Source: Litorimonas sp051251645
GTDB lineage: Bacteria > Pseudomonadota > Alphaproteobacteria > Caulobacterales > Maricaulaceae
Assembly: GCA_051251645.1 (NCBI GenBank)
Contig: JBPOEY010000003.1
Span: 186,001 to 250,000 of the forward strand
Direction of reading: 5' to 3'
DNA length: 64,000 bases
Below the pieces are notes generated by a model. That model was given only the letters and a program-made list of their open reading frames with translations, was not told the origin of the DNA and made no database searches. The stretch's first letter is position 1; every line of letters begins with the position of its first letter. Position numbers and translations under genes: made by a program. This document shows positions 40,996 to 50,570 of this stretch, piece by piece.

Positions 40996-42849
40996 ATGAT
41001 CCGTCCGTCCATCCAAAAGCTGCCAGCGCAAACCGTCAACCGCATTGCGGCGGGCGAAGTCGTGGAGCGACCCGCCTCCGTTATCAAGGAACTGGTTGAA
41101 AACGCGATTGATGCTGGCGCGAGCCAAATTGATATTCGTTATGAAGATGGCGGACGCACGCTGATTGTCGTGTCAGATGACGGCCACGGGATGAGCGCCG
41201 AGGATATTCCCATCGCGCTGGAACGCCACGCGACATCGAAATTGCGCGCGTCCGAAAGCGGGGAATGGGATTTGCTCAATATCGCGAGCCTCGGGTTTCG
41301 CGGTGAAGCTCTGCCATCCATCGCGTCCGTGTCGCGCCTCTCTCTGACCAGTCAGGTTGCGGATGCGACGGAAGCGGCTGAAGTGAAGGTCGATGGTGGG
41401 ATCGCCAGCTCCGTTCGCCCGGCTCCGCGCCTTGGTCTTCCTGGCACCCGGATCGAAGTCAGGGATTTGTTTTACGCTACGCCAGCGCGGCTGAAATTCC
41501 TCAAGACGGAACGATCTGAATCGCTCGCTATTTCCGATATTGTGAAGCGGCTTGCTATGGCTAATCCGGGGGTCGGCTTTACGTCCGGATCGCAAGCGAG
41601 AACCTCGTTAAAGTTGCCGCAGCAGGCGAATGATGATGATGGCCGCCTTGCAAGGCTTGCGGCCGTTTTGGGCAAGGATTTCGGGGCAAATGCGGTGCCC
41701 GTTGATCAAACGCGCGACGGTATTCGTCTCTCAGGCTTTGCCGGATTGCCGACATTTTCGCGTGGCAACACGCAGCATCAGTTTCTCTTCGTCAATGGTC
41801 GTCCCGTACGCGACCGCCTGCTGCTTGGCGCGATCCGCGGGGCCTATCAGGACTTTCTCGCGCGTGATCGCCACCCGGTAGCGGCGCTCTATCTGGACGT
41901 TCCGCCAGAACAAGTCGACGTCAATGTCCATCCTGCCAAAACCGAAGTGCGCTTCCGTGCGCCGGGCGTGGTGCGCGGCTTGATTGTCTCGGCTCTGCGC
42001 CACGCGCTTGCCGAAGCCGGGCATCGCGCCAGCACAACCGTGTCGGATTACGCTTTAGGGCGCATTCAGGCCGGGCAGGGCGTCTATCAATATCAACGTG
42101 ATTACACGCCGCAGCCCTACGCGGCCCCGCCCCAAGGCATGCAGCCTCTACTCGATGGGCAGAGCGCGCGGATCGAAATGCATGATCCCGCACAAGCTTA
42201 CGCCGCGCCCGCCTTTGATCCACTGACGGGGGAAATTACGCCTGCGCCGTCGCAATCGATGCATCATGATTATCCCCTCGGCCTTGCGCGTGCGCAGCTG
42301 CACGAAACTTATGTGGTTGCCCAAACGGCGGATGGCATTGTCATTGTCGATCAACATGCGGCGCACGAACGACTGGTCTATGAACGGATGAAAGACGCCA
42401 TGCGCGGCGAAGGCGTTATGCGGCAAACGATGTTGATCCCGGACATTGTTGACCTTGGCGAAACCGATGCGGCGCGTGTGCTGGCGCGGGCGGATGAGCT
42501 GGCGGAAATGGGGTTGATCTTGGAGCCGTTCGGCGTCGGCGCGATTCTCGTGCGCGAAACGCCGGCGTTGCTCGGTAAAGTCGATGCGCAAGGCCTGTTG
42601 CGTGATCTCGCCGACGATCTCTCAGAATATGACGAAGCGCTATCGCTGAAAGAACGGTTCGAGCATGTTTGCGGGACAATGGCGTGCCACGGTAGCGTCC
42701 GGGCCGGTCGACGCCTGACGGGCGAAGAGATGAATGCGCTGCTCCGTCAAATGGAATCGACCCCGCATAGCGGCCAGTGCAATCACGGTCGCCCAACTTA
42801 TGTCGAACTCAAGCTTGCAGATATTGAGCGTTTGTTTGGGCGGCGTTGA
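40996..42849 (+). CDS. mutL: DNA mismatch repair protein MutL
   Basis: GHKL ATPase coordinating mismatch repair. The N-terminal core has NRIAAGEVVERPASVIKELVENAIDAG, DDGHGM and the SLGFRGEALPSIASVS loop. The C-terminal dimerisation domain holds VIVDQHAAHERLVYE and ends with CNHGRPTYVEL, where an endonuclease-associated motif (Q/E-rich with CPHGRP) occurs in MutL of many alphaproteobacteria. A Gln/Pro-rich linker separates the two domains. Length 617 is normal. Confidence 0.97.
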   Translation: MIRPSIQKLPAQTVNRIAAGEVVERPASVIKELVENAIDAGASQIDIRYEDGGRTLIVVSDDGHGMSAEDIPIALERHATSKLRASESGEWDLLNIASLGFRGEALPSIASVSRLSLTSQVADATEAAEVKVDGGIASSVRPAPRLGLPGTRIEVRDLFYATPARLKFLKTERSESLAISDIVKRLAMANPGVGFTSGSQARTSLKLPQQANDDDGRLARLAAVLGKDFGANAVPVDQTRDGIRLSGFAGLPTFSRGNTQHQFLFVNGRPVRDRLLLGAIRGAYQDFLARDRHPVAALYLDVPPEQVDVNVHPAKTEVRFRAPGVVRGLIVSALRHALAEAGHRASTTVSDYALGRIQAGQGVYQYQRDYTPQPYAAPPQGMQPLLDGQSARIEMHDPAQAYAAPAFDPLTGEITPAPSQSMHHDYPLGLARAQLHETYVVAQTADGIVIVDQHAAHERLVYERMKDAMRGEGVMRQTMLIPDIVDLGETDAARVLARADELAEMGLILEPFGVGAILVRETPALLGKVDAQGLLRDLADDLSEYDEALSLKERFEHVCGTMACHGSVRAGRRLTGEEMNALLRQMESTPHSGQCNHGRPTYVELKLADIERLFGRR

Positions 42850-42852
42850 GGC

Positions 42853-43002
42853 TCAAATAAACAGCGGCGTGTCGCCTTCGCAGTAGGGCGAGCCAAAGTG
42901 CGACAGGGTTGCGAGACGGACATCGTCTTCGGTATGCCAGTCCATGAATTGCTGCGGCTCAGCGGGGGCCAATAATCCGGGTTGTTCAATAAAGTCTTCC
43001 AT
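42853..43002 (-). CDS. 49-residue small protein, unknown function
   Basis: A frame on the minus strand between mutL and rsmD: 49 residues starting MEDFIEQPGLLAPAEPQQFM, with a tryptophan-acidic core and two prolines near the end (SPYCEGDTPLFI). An excellent GGAGG ribosome-binding site sits just upstream of the ATG. Such a site and a clean stop make a real small gene likely. I do not recognise it. It runs tail to tail with mutL. Confidence 0.6.
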   Translation of the reverse strand: MEDFIEQPGLLAPAEPQQFMDWHTEDDVRLATLSHFGSPYCEGDTPLFI

Positions 43003-43051
43003 CTGTTAGTCCTCCATAATGAGGCCATAACAGGAATAGCATGCAAACTCG

Positions 43052-43066
43052 TTAAAGCGGGTTTAG
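43052..43066. promoter_or_regulatory. possible CtrA-like site upstream of the 49-residue gene
   Basis: TTAA-N7-TTAG overlaps the rsmD stop and lies about 50 bases upstream of the start of the 49-residue minus-strand gene, a promoter-like distance. One base off the CtrA box; a chance match is possible. Confidence 0.22.
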
Positions 43067-43623
43067 GGCTTTGACTGTTTCAAAAACAACGTCCGCGTTG
43101 TGCCCCAAATCTTATCAGACATGACGTCCCAGCCGCGGGGTTCGATCTCAGCTTCGTGGCTATCCTCGAGGATTACGACACCGTCGTCCGCCAGATATTG
43201 AGAGACTCGCCGTAGAGCGGGTTGCCACATTTTCTTATTATAGGGTGGGTCCATAAAGACGTGGGTGAAGGGCTTGGGGCGATTGCCGGGCGCGAGTTTG
43301 AGCTTCGTTGCGTCAAAGCGGTGGATGCGGGCTTCATCGCCTAAACCGAAATGCTCGATATTTTTGCGGATCGCAGCCAGCGCGAGGGGGTGGCGTTCGA
43401 CAAAGACACAGAATTCTGCGCCGCGACTAATCGCTTCCAAGCCTAAGGCGCCGGAGCCCGCAAACATGTCCATGACGATCGCGCCGTCGAGCGGCATGGA
43501 CCAATCGGCATGGTCTAAGATGTTAAAAATCGATTCGCGTGTTTGATCACTCGTCGGGCGGGTGTTTTTACCGTCCGGCGTCGCAATCGTTCGACCGCGA
43601 TGATCGCCTGATACAATCCTCAT
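43063..43623 (-). CDS. rsmD: 16S rRNA guanine-N2 methyltransferase
   Basis: Methylates G966 of 16S rRNA. SAM-binding VMDMFAGSGALGLEAISRGA, the acidic residue in FVERHPLALAA, and the catalytic motif FMDPPYNKKM are visible. It begins MRIVSGDHRGRTIATPDG, typical of the family. Length 186 is normal. It follows the pseudouridine synthase gene by 13 bases on the same strand, so the two are probably one transcript of rRNA-modifying enzymes. Confidence 0.96.
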   Translation of the reverse strand: MRIVSGDHRGRTIATPDGKNTRPTSDQTRESIFNILDHADWSMPLDGAIVMDMFAGSGALGLEAISRGAEFCVFVERHPLALAAIRKNIEHFGLGDEARIHRFDATKLKLAPGNRPKPFTHVFMDPPYNKKMWQPALRRVSQYLADDGVVILEDSHEAEIEPRGWDVMSDKIWGTTRTLFLKQSKP

Positions 43624-43636
43624 TTACCCGCCATCC

Positions 43637-44572
43637 TTACTTGCGTGTCCGGGGTGGCCCGGTGCGTCGTCCGCCGGCGCCTTTTTTCGGTGGCGGGCGT
43701 TTGGCATTTTGGGCGGCGGTTTTTTTGAACTCTTGTGTTCTGCCATCATCGGCACTCACATCTTTACGCGCTTTGGCCGATGCGTGGGTTCCACGGCGTG
43801 GCGGTTTGCGCTTGTGGCGATCCTGTTCCAGCGGAACATCAATCAGGTGACCCGCTTGGGTGCGCAAAACATTGCGTTTGACTTCTTCAACGGTCCCGCG
43901 ACGTAAGTCCAAGAGTTGGAACGGGCCATAGCTGGTCCGGATCAAACGGTTTACCTGCAGGTCGAGGAGTTCCAGCGCCCGCCGAACTTCACGATTCTTG
44001 CCTTCGCGGATCATCACATCAATCCAGACATTGTCGCCGCGTTCACTTTCCATGGTTGCTTCGATGGGGCCTGTTTTCACTCCGTCAATTTCAATCCCGT
44101 CCATGAGCGTGTCGAGGACCGCCTGTGTCGTCTTGCCATAGGCGCGCGCCCGATAACGGCGGGACCAGCCTGTGCTGGGTAATTCCAATTGGCGCGCAAG
44201 TTCCCCATCATTGGTTAGCAAAAGTAAGCCTTCGGACGTGAGGTCCAAACGGCCAACGCTGATAACACGCGGCAGATGTTCCGGCAGAGCCTCAAACACG
44301 GTGCGGCGTCCACGCTCATCCTTATGCGTTGTCACCAAGCCCGGCGGCTTATGGTAGCGCCAGAGGCGGGGCGGCTCTTTCGGGGCCAACGGTTCATTAT
44401 CAACCTCAATCCGATCTTTGGCTGTCACAGTAAAAGCGGGCGTGGTTAACAGCCGGCCATTGACGCGCACGCGACCCGCCTCGATCATGCGTTCGGCTTC
44501 GCGACGCGACGCGACGCCCGCCCGCGCAAGACGCTTGGCGATCCGTTCGGAATTGTCTTCTGGCTTGACCAT
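43637..44572 (-). CDS. RluB/RsuA-type pseudouridine synthase
   Basis: A 311-residue rRNA pseudouridine synthase. An S4 domain leads (RIAKRLARAGVASRREAERM), then the catalytic segment ISVGRLDLTSEGLLLLTNDGE with the essential aspartate, and REGKNREVRRALELL, family-defining blocks. The C-terminal ~70 residues are Lys/Arg-rich low complexity. ATG 44572 is preferred over 44611. Its start is divergent from tadA, 27 bases apart. Confidence 0.95.
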   Translation of the reverse strand: MVKPEDNSERIAKRLARAGVASRREAERMIEAGRVRVNGRLLTTPAFTVTAKDRIEVDNEPLAPKEPPRLWRYHKPPGLVTTHKDERGRRTVFEALPEHLPRVISVGRLDLTSEGLLLLTNDGELARQLELPSTGWSRRYRARAYGKTTQAVLDTLMDGIEIDGVKTGPIEATMESERGDNVWIDVMIREGKNREVRRALELLDLQVNRLIRTSYGPFQLLDLRRGTVEEVKRNVLRTQAGHLIDVPLEQDRHKRKPPRRGTHASAKARKDVSADDGRTQEFKKTAAQNAKRPPPKKGAGGRRTGPPRTRK

Positions 44573-44599
44573 TGGTCTGTCCCAACTCACAGCGCCGCT

Positions 44600-45085
44600 A
44601 TGACCGTCCACGATAGTGACAGTGACAGTGCGCCTCTTGATCGTATGTATATGGACCGGGCGCTAGCGCTTGCGCAAGCCGCTGCCGCTGTAGGCGAAGT
44701 ACCTGTCGGCGCTGTTATCGTCGATCCGGATGGAAGAATTGTCGGCGAAGCGGGCAACGCCCCCATAAAACGGCATGATCCGACAGCGCACGCTGAAATT
44801 CTAGCTATTCGCGCGGCTTGTCTCGCGAGCGATAATTATCGCCTGCCGGGCCACACGCTTTATGTCACGCTGGAACCCTGCACTATGTGTGCATCGGCCA
44901 TTGCGAATGCCCGAATCGCCCGGATCGTCTATGCAGCATCTGATCCGAAGGGCGGCGCGGTGGAAAGTGGTGTGCAGTTTTTCAACGCGCCGACGTGTCA
45001 TCATCGGCCGGAGGTCAGCTCCGGCCTGAACGCGGATGCGGCCGCGCAGATGCTAAGGAACTTTTTTCGAGCGCGGCGAAAATGA
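44600..45085 (+). CDS. tadA: tRNA adenosine-34 deaminase
   Basis: Converts adenosine to inosine at the wobble position of tRNA-Arg(ACG). Zinc ligands and catalytic glutamate are in DPTAHAEILAIR and LEPCTMCASAIANARI. Length 161 is normal. It overlaps the EamA transporter by ATGA. Confidence 0.96.
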   Translation: MTVHDSDSDSAPLDRMYMDRALALAQAAAAVGEVPVGAVIVDPDGRIVGEAGNAPIKRHDPTAHAEILAIRAACLASDNYRLPGHTLYVTLEPCTMCASAIANARIARIVYAASDPKGGAVESGVQFFNAPTCHHRPEVSSGLNADAAAQMLRNFFRARRK

Positions 45086-46065
45086 AGGCGTCATTTCGCG
45101 AGGTTCAAGGCGATGCGGCGCTCACAGAGGCTGAGACGCGATTGGATAGCATCGGCATCGCGCTAGGAATTCTGGGCGCTATTTTGTTCTCAATGAAAGC
45201 AATTCTGGTGAAGATGGCCTACGGTATCGTGCCAGATTTACCGGCCGTTACGTTGATGGTGTTGCGTATGGGGCTGTCTTTGCCTGTCTACGTTATCATT
45301 CTTCTCATCGCCCGACGCGCCGGAGAAGGTCGTATCGGCTGGCGTGAGACAGGCGGGGCGATGGCGGCGGGAATTTTGGCCTATTACGTCTGCACATTTT
45401 TGGATTTTCAGGGGCTAAAACATATCACGGCGCAGCTCGAGCGGTTGCTGCTGTTTACCTATCCCGCCTTTGTCGTGATTTTCGGGGCCCTGTTCTTTGG
45501 CGGACGGATCACGAAAGCGGGCCTTGCCTGTGTCGCCTTGGCCTATAGCGGCCTGGCGGTGGTGTTCATCGGTGGGGATATCACAGAGTCAGATAATTTA
45601 TGGCTTGGCGCGGGCCTCGTCTTGTTATGTGCCGCTTTGTTTGCTTTGTTTCAGCTGATTGCCAATCGATATGTCGACAAAATTGGCGCGCGGGTTTTTA
45701 CCTGTCTGGCCATGATTGGCGCCGCGAGCGCGATAATGGTGCATTTCATTGTGTTAAGTGGCGGACCCGCCGGGATGATTAAGGCATTGGATCTGCCGCG
45801 CGAAATGTGGGTGCTCGCCGTGGCCTTGGCCTTTTTCTGCACGCTCTTGCCGAGCTTTTTCATCAATATGGCGATTGGCCGAATTGGTGCTCAAACGGTC
45901 GCAATCTTGGGCATGGTTGGTCCGCTGGCAACGATTGTGGCGGCCATCCTCATATTGCACGAACCGTTTGGTTTTTGGGACGGGATTGGGACGGCGATCA
46001 CCTTGGTCGGGATCGCGCTGTATACGGTAAGTACTCAAAGAAGAGCCAAACCGCGCCAGACGTAA
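45082..46065 (+). CDS. EamA-family (DMT) transporter
   Basis: A 327-residue membrane protein with ten hydrophobic segments and two EamA repeats. The second repeat is recognisable in MVGPLATIVAAILILHEPFGFWDGIGTA. The N-terminal ~30 residues are soluble. Substrate is unknown; the family exports amino acids or metabolites. It starts by ATGA overlap with tadA and ends tail to tail with the TauE-type gene, overlapping by 31 bases. Confidence 0.9.
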   Translation: MKASFREVQGDAALTEAETRLDSIGIALGILGAILFSMKAILVKMAYGIVPDLPAVTLMVLRMGLSLPVYVIILLIARRAGEGRIGWRETGGAMAAGILAYYVCTFLDFQGLKHITAQLERLLLFTYPAFVVIFGALFFGGRITKAGLACVALAYSGLAVVFIGGDITESDNLWLGAGLVLLCAALFALFQLIANRYVDKIGARVFTCLAMIGAASAIMVHFIVLSGGPAGMIKALDLPREMWVLAVALAFFCTLLPSFFINMAIGRIGAQTVAILGMVGPLATIVAAILILHEPFGFWDGIGTAITLVGIALYTVSTQRRAKPRQT

Positions 46066-46775
46066 ACGGCGCCAACCCCAGTCACGAGGATGCGCGTGTA
46101 GTGCTTAAAGCCAATATCTGAGAACCTGGCGAGTAGGCGTGTGCCGATGAATGTCCCGGCCATAACGGCAGGAACGGCGGCCACAAACACCCACCAAGGC
46201 GGAAGTCCGGACAGTCCCACGTCTCGTGCGAGCGGAATACCAAAATAGACAATTTTAACCAGATGAGACGCGAACATGGTCACGGCCTTGGTCGCAACAA
46301 TCTGTTGTCGCGTCAGGGTCGTTTTGACGTAGAAAAAGTCGAGGGCCGGACCTGCGACACCGGCTGATAAGTTCAGGCCCATGACCATCGCCCCACAGAG
46401 GGCGGCATGCGCAGGTTTTTGCGCATCGCCGGATATCCACCGTTTGGGCAGCCAGAGCAAAAGGGGCAGTAGTCCAAGCGCGAGGTAAAGCTGGGCTTTA
46501 GAGGGTAGGAAACTGATGGAGAGCATGAGTAGCGCTGCCGGTAATGCCCCGACGGCTGTCCACCCCAAAATGTCCCACCGCACGGCGTCACGCAGCAAAA
46601 ACGCGCGGTAGCTGTTAGACATAGATTGCACCGCCCCGTGCAGCACCATCGCTTCGGCCACACCGAGAAACAGGGCGATGATCCCCATGAACACCAGCCC
46701 GCCCGCCATCCCGAACAGGCCGGAGATAATGGCGGTTAGAAAGGCGGCCGCAATGATGAGGGGGAAGACGTTCAT
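46035..46775 (-). CDS. TauE/SafE family anion permease
   Basis: A 246-residue membrane protein with about eight hydrophobic segments. FLTAIISGLFGMAGGLVFMGI at the N-terminus and MVMGLNLSAGVAGPALDFFYVK in the middle are the paired half-repeats of the TauE/SafE family, which moves sulfite, organosulfonates or similar anions. The substrate cannot be told. It is probably a single-gene unit. Confidence 0.88.
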   Translation of the reverse strand: MNVFPLIIAAAFLTAIISGLFGMAGGLVFMGIIALFLGVAEAMVLHGAVQSMSNSYRAFLLRDAVRWDILGWTAVGALPAALLMLSISFLPSKAQLYLALGLLPLLLWLPKRWISGDAQKPAHAALCGAMVMGLNLSAGVAGPALDFFYVKTTLTRQQIVATKAVTMFASHLVKIVYFGIPLARDVGLSGLPPWWVFVAAVPAVMAGTFIGTRLLARFSDIGFKHYTRILVTGVGAVYVWRGLALL

Positions 46776-46811
46776 TGGTAGGCGTTACGGGGTGGGCGTA
46801 AACAGGACGGC

Positions 46812-48131
46812 TTAGTCCTCATGTTTATAAACAACGCCGCCTTTCATCACAAAATCAACATCCATTAGCTCGGCGACATCGGCGAGCGGATCGCCGTCAA
46901 CGGCGATCATGTCGGCGTATTTCCCGACTTCGAGGGAGCCGATCTTATCAAACATTTCGATATGTTTGGCCGCTGTGATGGTCGCACTGGTGATCGCTTC
47001 CATCGGGCTCATTCCAGCGATGACGAGATATTGGAATTCTCTCGCATTCTCGCCGTGCTTCGAGACACCCGAGTCAGTGCCAAAGGCGATTGTCACGCCG
47101 TTTTCATAAGCGAGGCGGGCCATGTCTTGCATCGCTGGGCCAACTTGGCGGGCTTTTAGCACTGAGTTTGGGGGAAGAAATGTGTTCGGGTCTTTGGCCC
47201 ATTCTTCGACTGTTTTCCCGGCCAGAACTGTTGGAATCAATACGGCATTATTGCGTTTAAACAGACGTGCTGTCTCCGCATCCATAAACGAGCCATGTTC
47301 AATTGAATTGATGCCAGCCCGCAAGGCCGCGTCGATACCACCCTTATCATGGGCATGAGCCGTGACTTTGCGGCCCATTGTTTTGGCCGTGTCGACAATG
47401 GCTTTCAGTTCATCATCCATGAGTTGCTGGCCTGTGCCGGCGTTCGTGTTCGACATTACGCCGCCCGTCGCCGTCACCTTAATCACGTCCGCTCCGTTTT
47501 TAACGGCTTGGCGCACAGCACGGCGGCAATCGGCGACCCCGTCACAGATTGTCTGCGACTGGTACATTTCCAGAATGTCGCCTTTAAACCCATGAAAGTC
47601 GCCATGTCCGCCCGTTGCAGAAATCGCGGATCCAGCGGCGCGAATGTGTGGGCCGGGGACGAGGCCTTTTTCGACGGCACGGCGCAGCGCAAAAATTTCT
47701 TTTGGACCGCCAACATCTTGCACGGCCGTGAAGCCTGCCATCAGCGTCGTTTTAGCATGAGCGGCGGCCTGTAGTGCGCTGTCGCCAGCTTCCATTGTCA
47801 CGACGTCCCATCGCGATCCGCTATCCCGATCCGAACGCAAGTGAACATGACTGTCGATCAGGCCAGGCATCACCGTCATGTTTTTAAGGTCGATTGTTGT
47901 CGCGTCCGGATCGGTTTGGAAGCCAGATTCAAGGCTAACAATTTTGCCGTGATCAACGGTAATGGTCTGATTGCGGAGAGGTGTTTGGCCCGGCACAGCA
48001 ATGACGGTTCCGGCATGAACCAAGGTCACTCCATCATGATCGCCATGATCATCGGCAAAGGCGGCGCCTGATGCCGTAAGGAGAAGTGCTGCTGCGCTCA
48101 CGGCCGTTAAGGACTGTTTTAGAATAGACAT
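46812..48131 (-). CDS. exported amidohydrolase
   Basis: A 439-residue metal-dependent hydrolase of the amidohydrolase superfamily. Signal peptide ends GAAFADD. Metal-site residues are visible: LIDSHVHLRSD (HxH), VIKVTATGGVM (carbamylated lysine), VTAHAHDKGG, NSIEHGSFMD, and IAFGTDSGV. It resembles the imidazolonepropionase or prolidase-like branch (peptide or lactam hydrolysis) and acts in the periplasm. Substrate is unknown. Confidence 0.9.
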   Translation of the reverse strand: MSILKQSLTAVSAAALLLTASGAAFADDHGDHDGVTLVHAGTVIAVPGQTPLRNQTITVDHGKIVSLESGFQTDPDATTIDLKNMTVMPGLIDSHVHLRSDRDSGSRWDVVTMEAGDSALQAAAHAKTTLMAGFTAVQDVGGPKEIFALRRAVEKGLVPGPHIRAAGSAISATGGHGDFHGFKGDILEMYQSQTICDGVADCRRAVRQAVKNGADVIKVTATGGVMSNTNAGTGQQLMDDELKAIVDTAKTMGRKVTAHAHDKGGIDAALRAGINSIEHGSFMDAETARLFKRNNAVLIPTVLAGKTVEEWAKDPNTFLPPNSVLKARQVGPAMQDMARLAYENGVTIAFGTDSGVSKHGENAREFQYLVIAGMSPMEAITSATITAAKHIEMFDKIGSLEVGKYADMIAVDGDPLADVAELMDVDFVMKGGVVYKHED

Positions 48132-48259
48132 GGAATTCCCCTAATGAATGATCTTGCTTGATGCTGTGCTGCCGCAAAGCGCGGCGCGCGTCCAGTCACA
48201 CTGCGCAAAAGGCGCGTCTGACCTTGAACAGCCTATCAATCTGGCTAGGGCAAGAGGCT

Positions 48260-49252
48260 ATGACGTTGCAAAAATTGCCAGAAATTGATCAAGTTTCGCG
48301 AGAAACATTTCTCAATGAAATTGTTCCAGCGGGTCAACCGATTGTGATGCGCGGCGCTGTCAATCACTGGGCCGCTGTTGAGAAGGCCACTGATACCGAC
48401 AGTTTATGTGCTTATATTCGCGCAGGCGCTGGCCCGGGAGATGTCTCCGTGATGCGGGCTAGGCCCTCTGTCGGCGGGCGATTTTTCTACGCGGACGATA
48501 TGCGTCAATTTAATTTCGACCAAGCTAAAATGAGTTTTGCCGCCTTCTTGGACCGATTGTTGGCGGGCGCTGATGGCGATGCAATCTATATGGGATCTAC
48601 ACCGGTGAGTGCGGGGTTCCCAGGTTTAGGGGGGGAATTCGACATGCCGCTCGTGCCAGCGGGAACAGAACCCCGCATCTGGATCGGTAATCGAACCGTT
48701 GTGTCGACCCACCATGACGGCAGTAGCAATATTGCGAGTGTTGTCGCGGGAACGCGGACGTTCACACTTTTCGCGCCTTATCAGGTTCGCAATCTCTATC
48801 CCGGTCCAATTGAACATACGATGGCGGGACCACAGGTCAGTATGGTTGATCTGGATGCGCCAGATTTGGAGCGATATCCCCGTTATTCCGAGGCAATGGT
48901 GACGGCGCGAACAGCAGATCTCGGCCCCGGCGACGCGATTTATATGCCGCCGCTCTGGTGGCACCATGTCCGTGCGACATCAGATTTTAATGTGTTGGTC
49001 AATTTCTGGTGGCAAGATCGCCCAGAGATTAGCCGCGAACCCATGGAAGCATTCGTTTTATCGCTCTTGTCCTTGCGCCAACTGCCAGCGCCAGAGCGCG
49101 AGGCGTGGCGGGCCATGTTTGATTATTTCATTTTTCAGAGTGACGGTCTGCCCCTCGACCATATTCCGGACGAATTGCAGGGTGTCCTGGGCCCGATTAA
49201 CCCGCATCGCGCGAAGGCGATCTGGCAGTTTTTCACGAGCATGATGAAATAA
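48260..49252 (+). CDS. cupin-like (JmjC-type) oxygenase
   Basis: A 330-residue protein of the cupin_8/JmjC type, Fe(II)/2-oxoglutarate-dependent. Iron ligands fit TVVSTHHDGSSNIASVVAG (HxD) and WWHHVRATSDFNVLVNFWW (distal His), with PIVMRGAVNHWAAVE near the start as the usual N-terminal block. Relatives hydroxylate protein or tRNA side chains. I chose ATG 48260; an open frame runs upstream to 48158 without similarity. Confidence 0.9.
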   Translation: MTLQKLPEIDQVSRETFLNEIVPAGQPIVMRGAVNHWAAVEKATDTDSLCAYIRAGAGPGDVSVMRARPSVGGRFFYADDMRQFNFDQAKMSFAAFLDRLLAGADGDAIYMGSTPVSAGFPGLGGEFDMPLVPAGTEPRIWIGNRTVVSTHHDGSSNIASVVAGTRTFTLFAPYQVRNLYPGPIEHTMAGPQVSMVDLDAPDLERYPRYSEAMVTARTADLGPGDAIYMPPLWWHHVRATSDFNVLVNFWWQDRPEISREPMEAFVLSLLSLRQLPAPEREAWRAMFDYFIFQSDGLPLDHIPDELQGVLGPINPHRAKAIWQFFTSMMK

Positions 49253-49262
49253 TGTTGGTGGG

Positions 49263-50537
49263 CTACAATGCCTGATGCGCGATATCGGTCCGGAATTGCT
49301 TGTCCGACCATTTTATATCTTCACCGATCACACGGTAGGCCAGATCGACAGCCTCTTGCAGTGTTTCGCCGGATGCGGTGACATTTAACACCCGTCCGCC
49401 ATTGGCTTTTAATTTCCCGCAATTGCGCCCGCGCCGTGTTCCCGCATGGAAAACGACGACATCCTCGCGCGCATTAGCCTCATCAACACCCTTGATAATT
49501 GTGCCTTTTTTATAGGACCCGGGATAACCTTTGGCCGCAAGCACAACATTGACGACCGGGTCTGTGAACCAAGCCGGGGACGCGGCGGATGCCAGTGTTC
49601 CCCCCTCAGCCGCGACAAGTAAGTCGACTAAGTCGCTTTGCATCCGGCGCATCACGACCTGGCATTCCGGATCGCCGAACCGAACATTATATTCGATCAA
49701 TTTCGGGCCTTCGTCAGTGATCATGAGACCGGCGAAAAGAATACCCGTGAACGGCGTTCCGTCTTTTGCCATGCCGTCAATTGTGGGTTGAATGATGCGG
49801 CCCATCGTTTGGGCGAACACTTCATCTGTAAAAACAGGCGCGGGGCTGTATGCGCCCATACCGCCAGTATTCGGCCCTGTGTCACCATCAAACGCGCGCT
49901 TATGATCTTGTGCGGCGATGAGGGGCAGAGCGGTCGTGCCGTCGCAAATGGCGAAGAAGCTCGCCTCTGCGCCGCACATAAATTCTTCGATGACGACCGT
50001 GGTTGAGGCGTCGCCGAACTTGCCGGAAAAGAACTCCTCTAATTCAGCTTCAGCCTCTGCCAATGTTTCTGGAATGACGACGCCTTTCCCGGCGGCTAAG
50101 CCGTCAGCTTTTAACACGTAAGGCGCGTCCATCGTCTTGAGATAGGCTTTGGCGGCCGCAGCATCTGTGAAGACGCCGTATTCAGCCGTTGGGATATTAT
50201 AGCGGTCGCACAAGTTTTTGGTGAAGGCTTTGGAGCTTTCGAGTTGTGCGGCGGCTTGAGTGGGCCCGAAGACTTTGATGTCGCGTAGCGTGAGCGCGTC
50301 GACGAGACCGAGCGCCAGCGGTTGTTCTGGACCCACCACAACGAGATCATACCCACCGCTTTGGGCGAGTGCGATAAGCCCGACGATATCGTCAGCTTTC
50401 ACATCGACGACATTGGCAATGGCGGCGATTCCGGCATTGCCGGGCGCAACTGTTACCTCCGAGACCTGCTCGCTTTGCAATAATTTCCAGGTCAGCGCAT
50501 GTTCGCGGCCGCCCGAGCCAATAAGGAGAATTCTCAT
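49263..50537 (-). CDS. purD: phosphoribosylamine-glycine ligase
   Basis: ATP-grasp enzyme of purine synthesis joining glycine to phosphoribosylamine. MRILLIGSGGREHALTWKL at the start, FGPTQAAAQLESSKAFTKNL, LKADGLAAGKGVVIP, RAFDGDTGPNTGGMGAYSPAP and EYNVRFGDPECQVVMRRM are all diagnostic. Length 424 is normal. Its start is 33 bases from the end of the glutamine amidotransferase gene on the same strand. Confidence 0.97.
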   Translation of the reverse strand: MRILLIGSGGREHALTWKLLQSEQVSEVTVAPGNAGIAAIANVVDVKADDIVGLIALAQSGGYDLVVVGPEQPLALGLVDALTLRDIKVFGPTQAAAQLESSKAFTKNLCDRYNIPTAEYGVFTDAAAAKAYLKTMDAPYVLKADGLAAGKGVVIPETLAEAEAELEEFFSGKFGDASTTVVIEEFMCGAEASFFAICDGTTALPLIAAQDHKRAFDGDTGPNTGGMGAYSPAPVFTDEVFAQTMGRIIQPTIDGMAKDGTPFTGILFAGLMITDEGPKLIEYNVRFGDPECQVVMRRMQSDLVDLLVAAEGGTLASAASPAWFTDPVVNVVLAAKGYPGSYKKGTIIKGVDEANAREDVVVFHAGTRRGRNCGKLKANGGRVLNVTASGETLQEAVDLAYRVIGEDIKWSDKQFRTDIAHQAL

Positions 50538-50570
50538 GACGGCGATCTTAGCGGAGGTGAGGGCTGACGG

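Noticed and set aside
47483..47774. frames on both strands inside the amidohydrolase gene
   Set aside because: Shadows of a gene with complete metal-site motifs.
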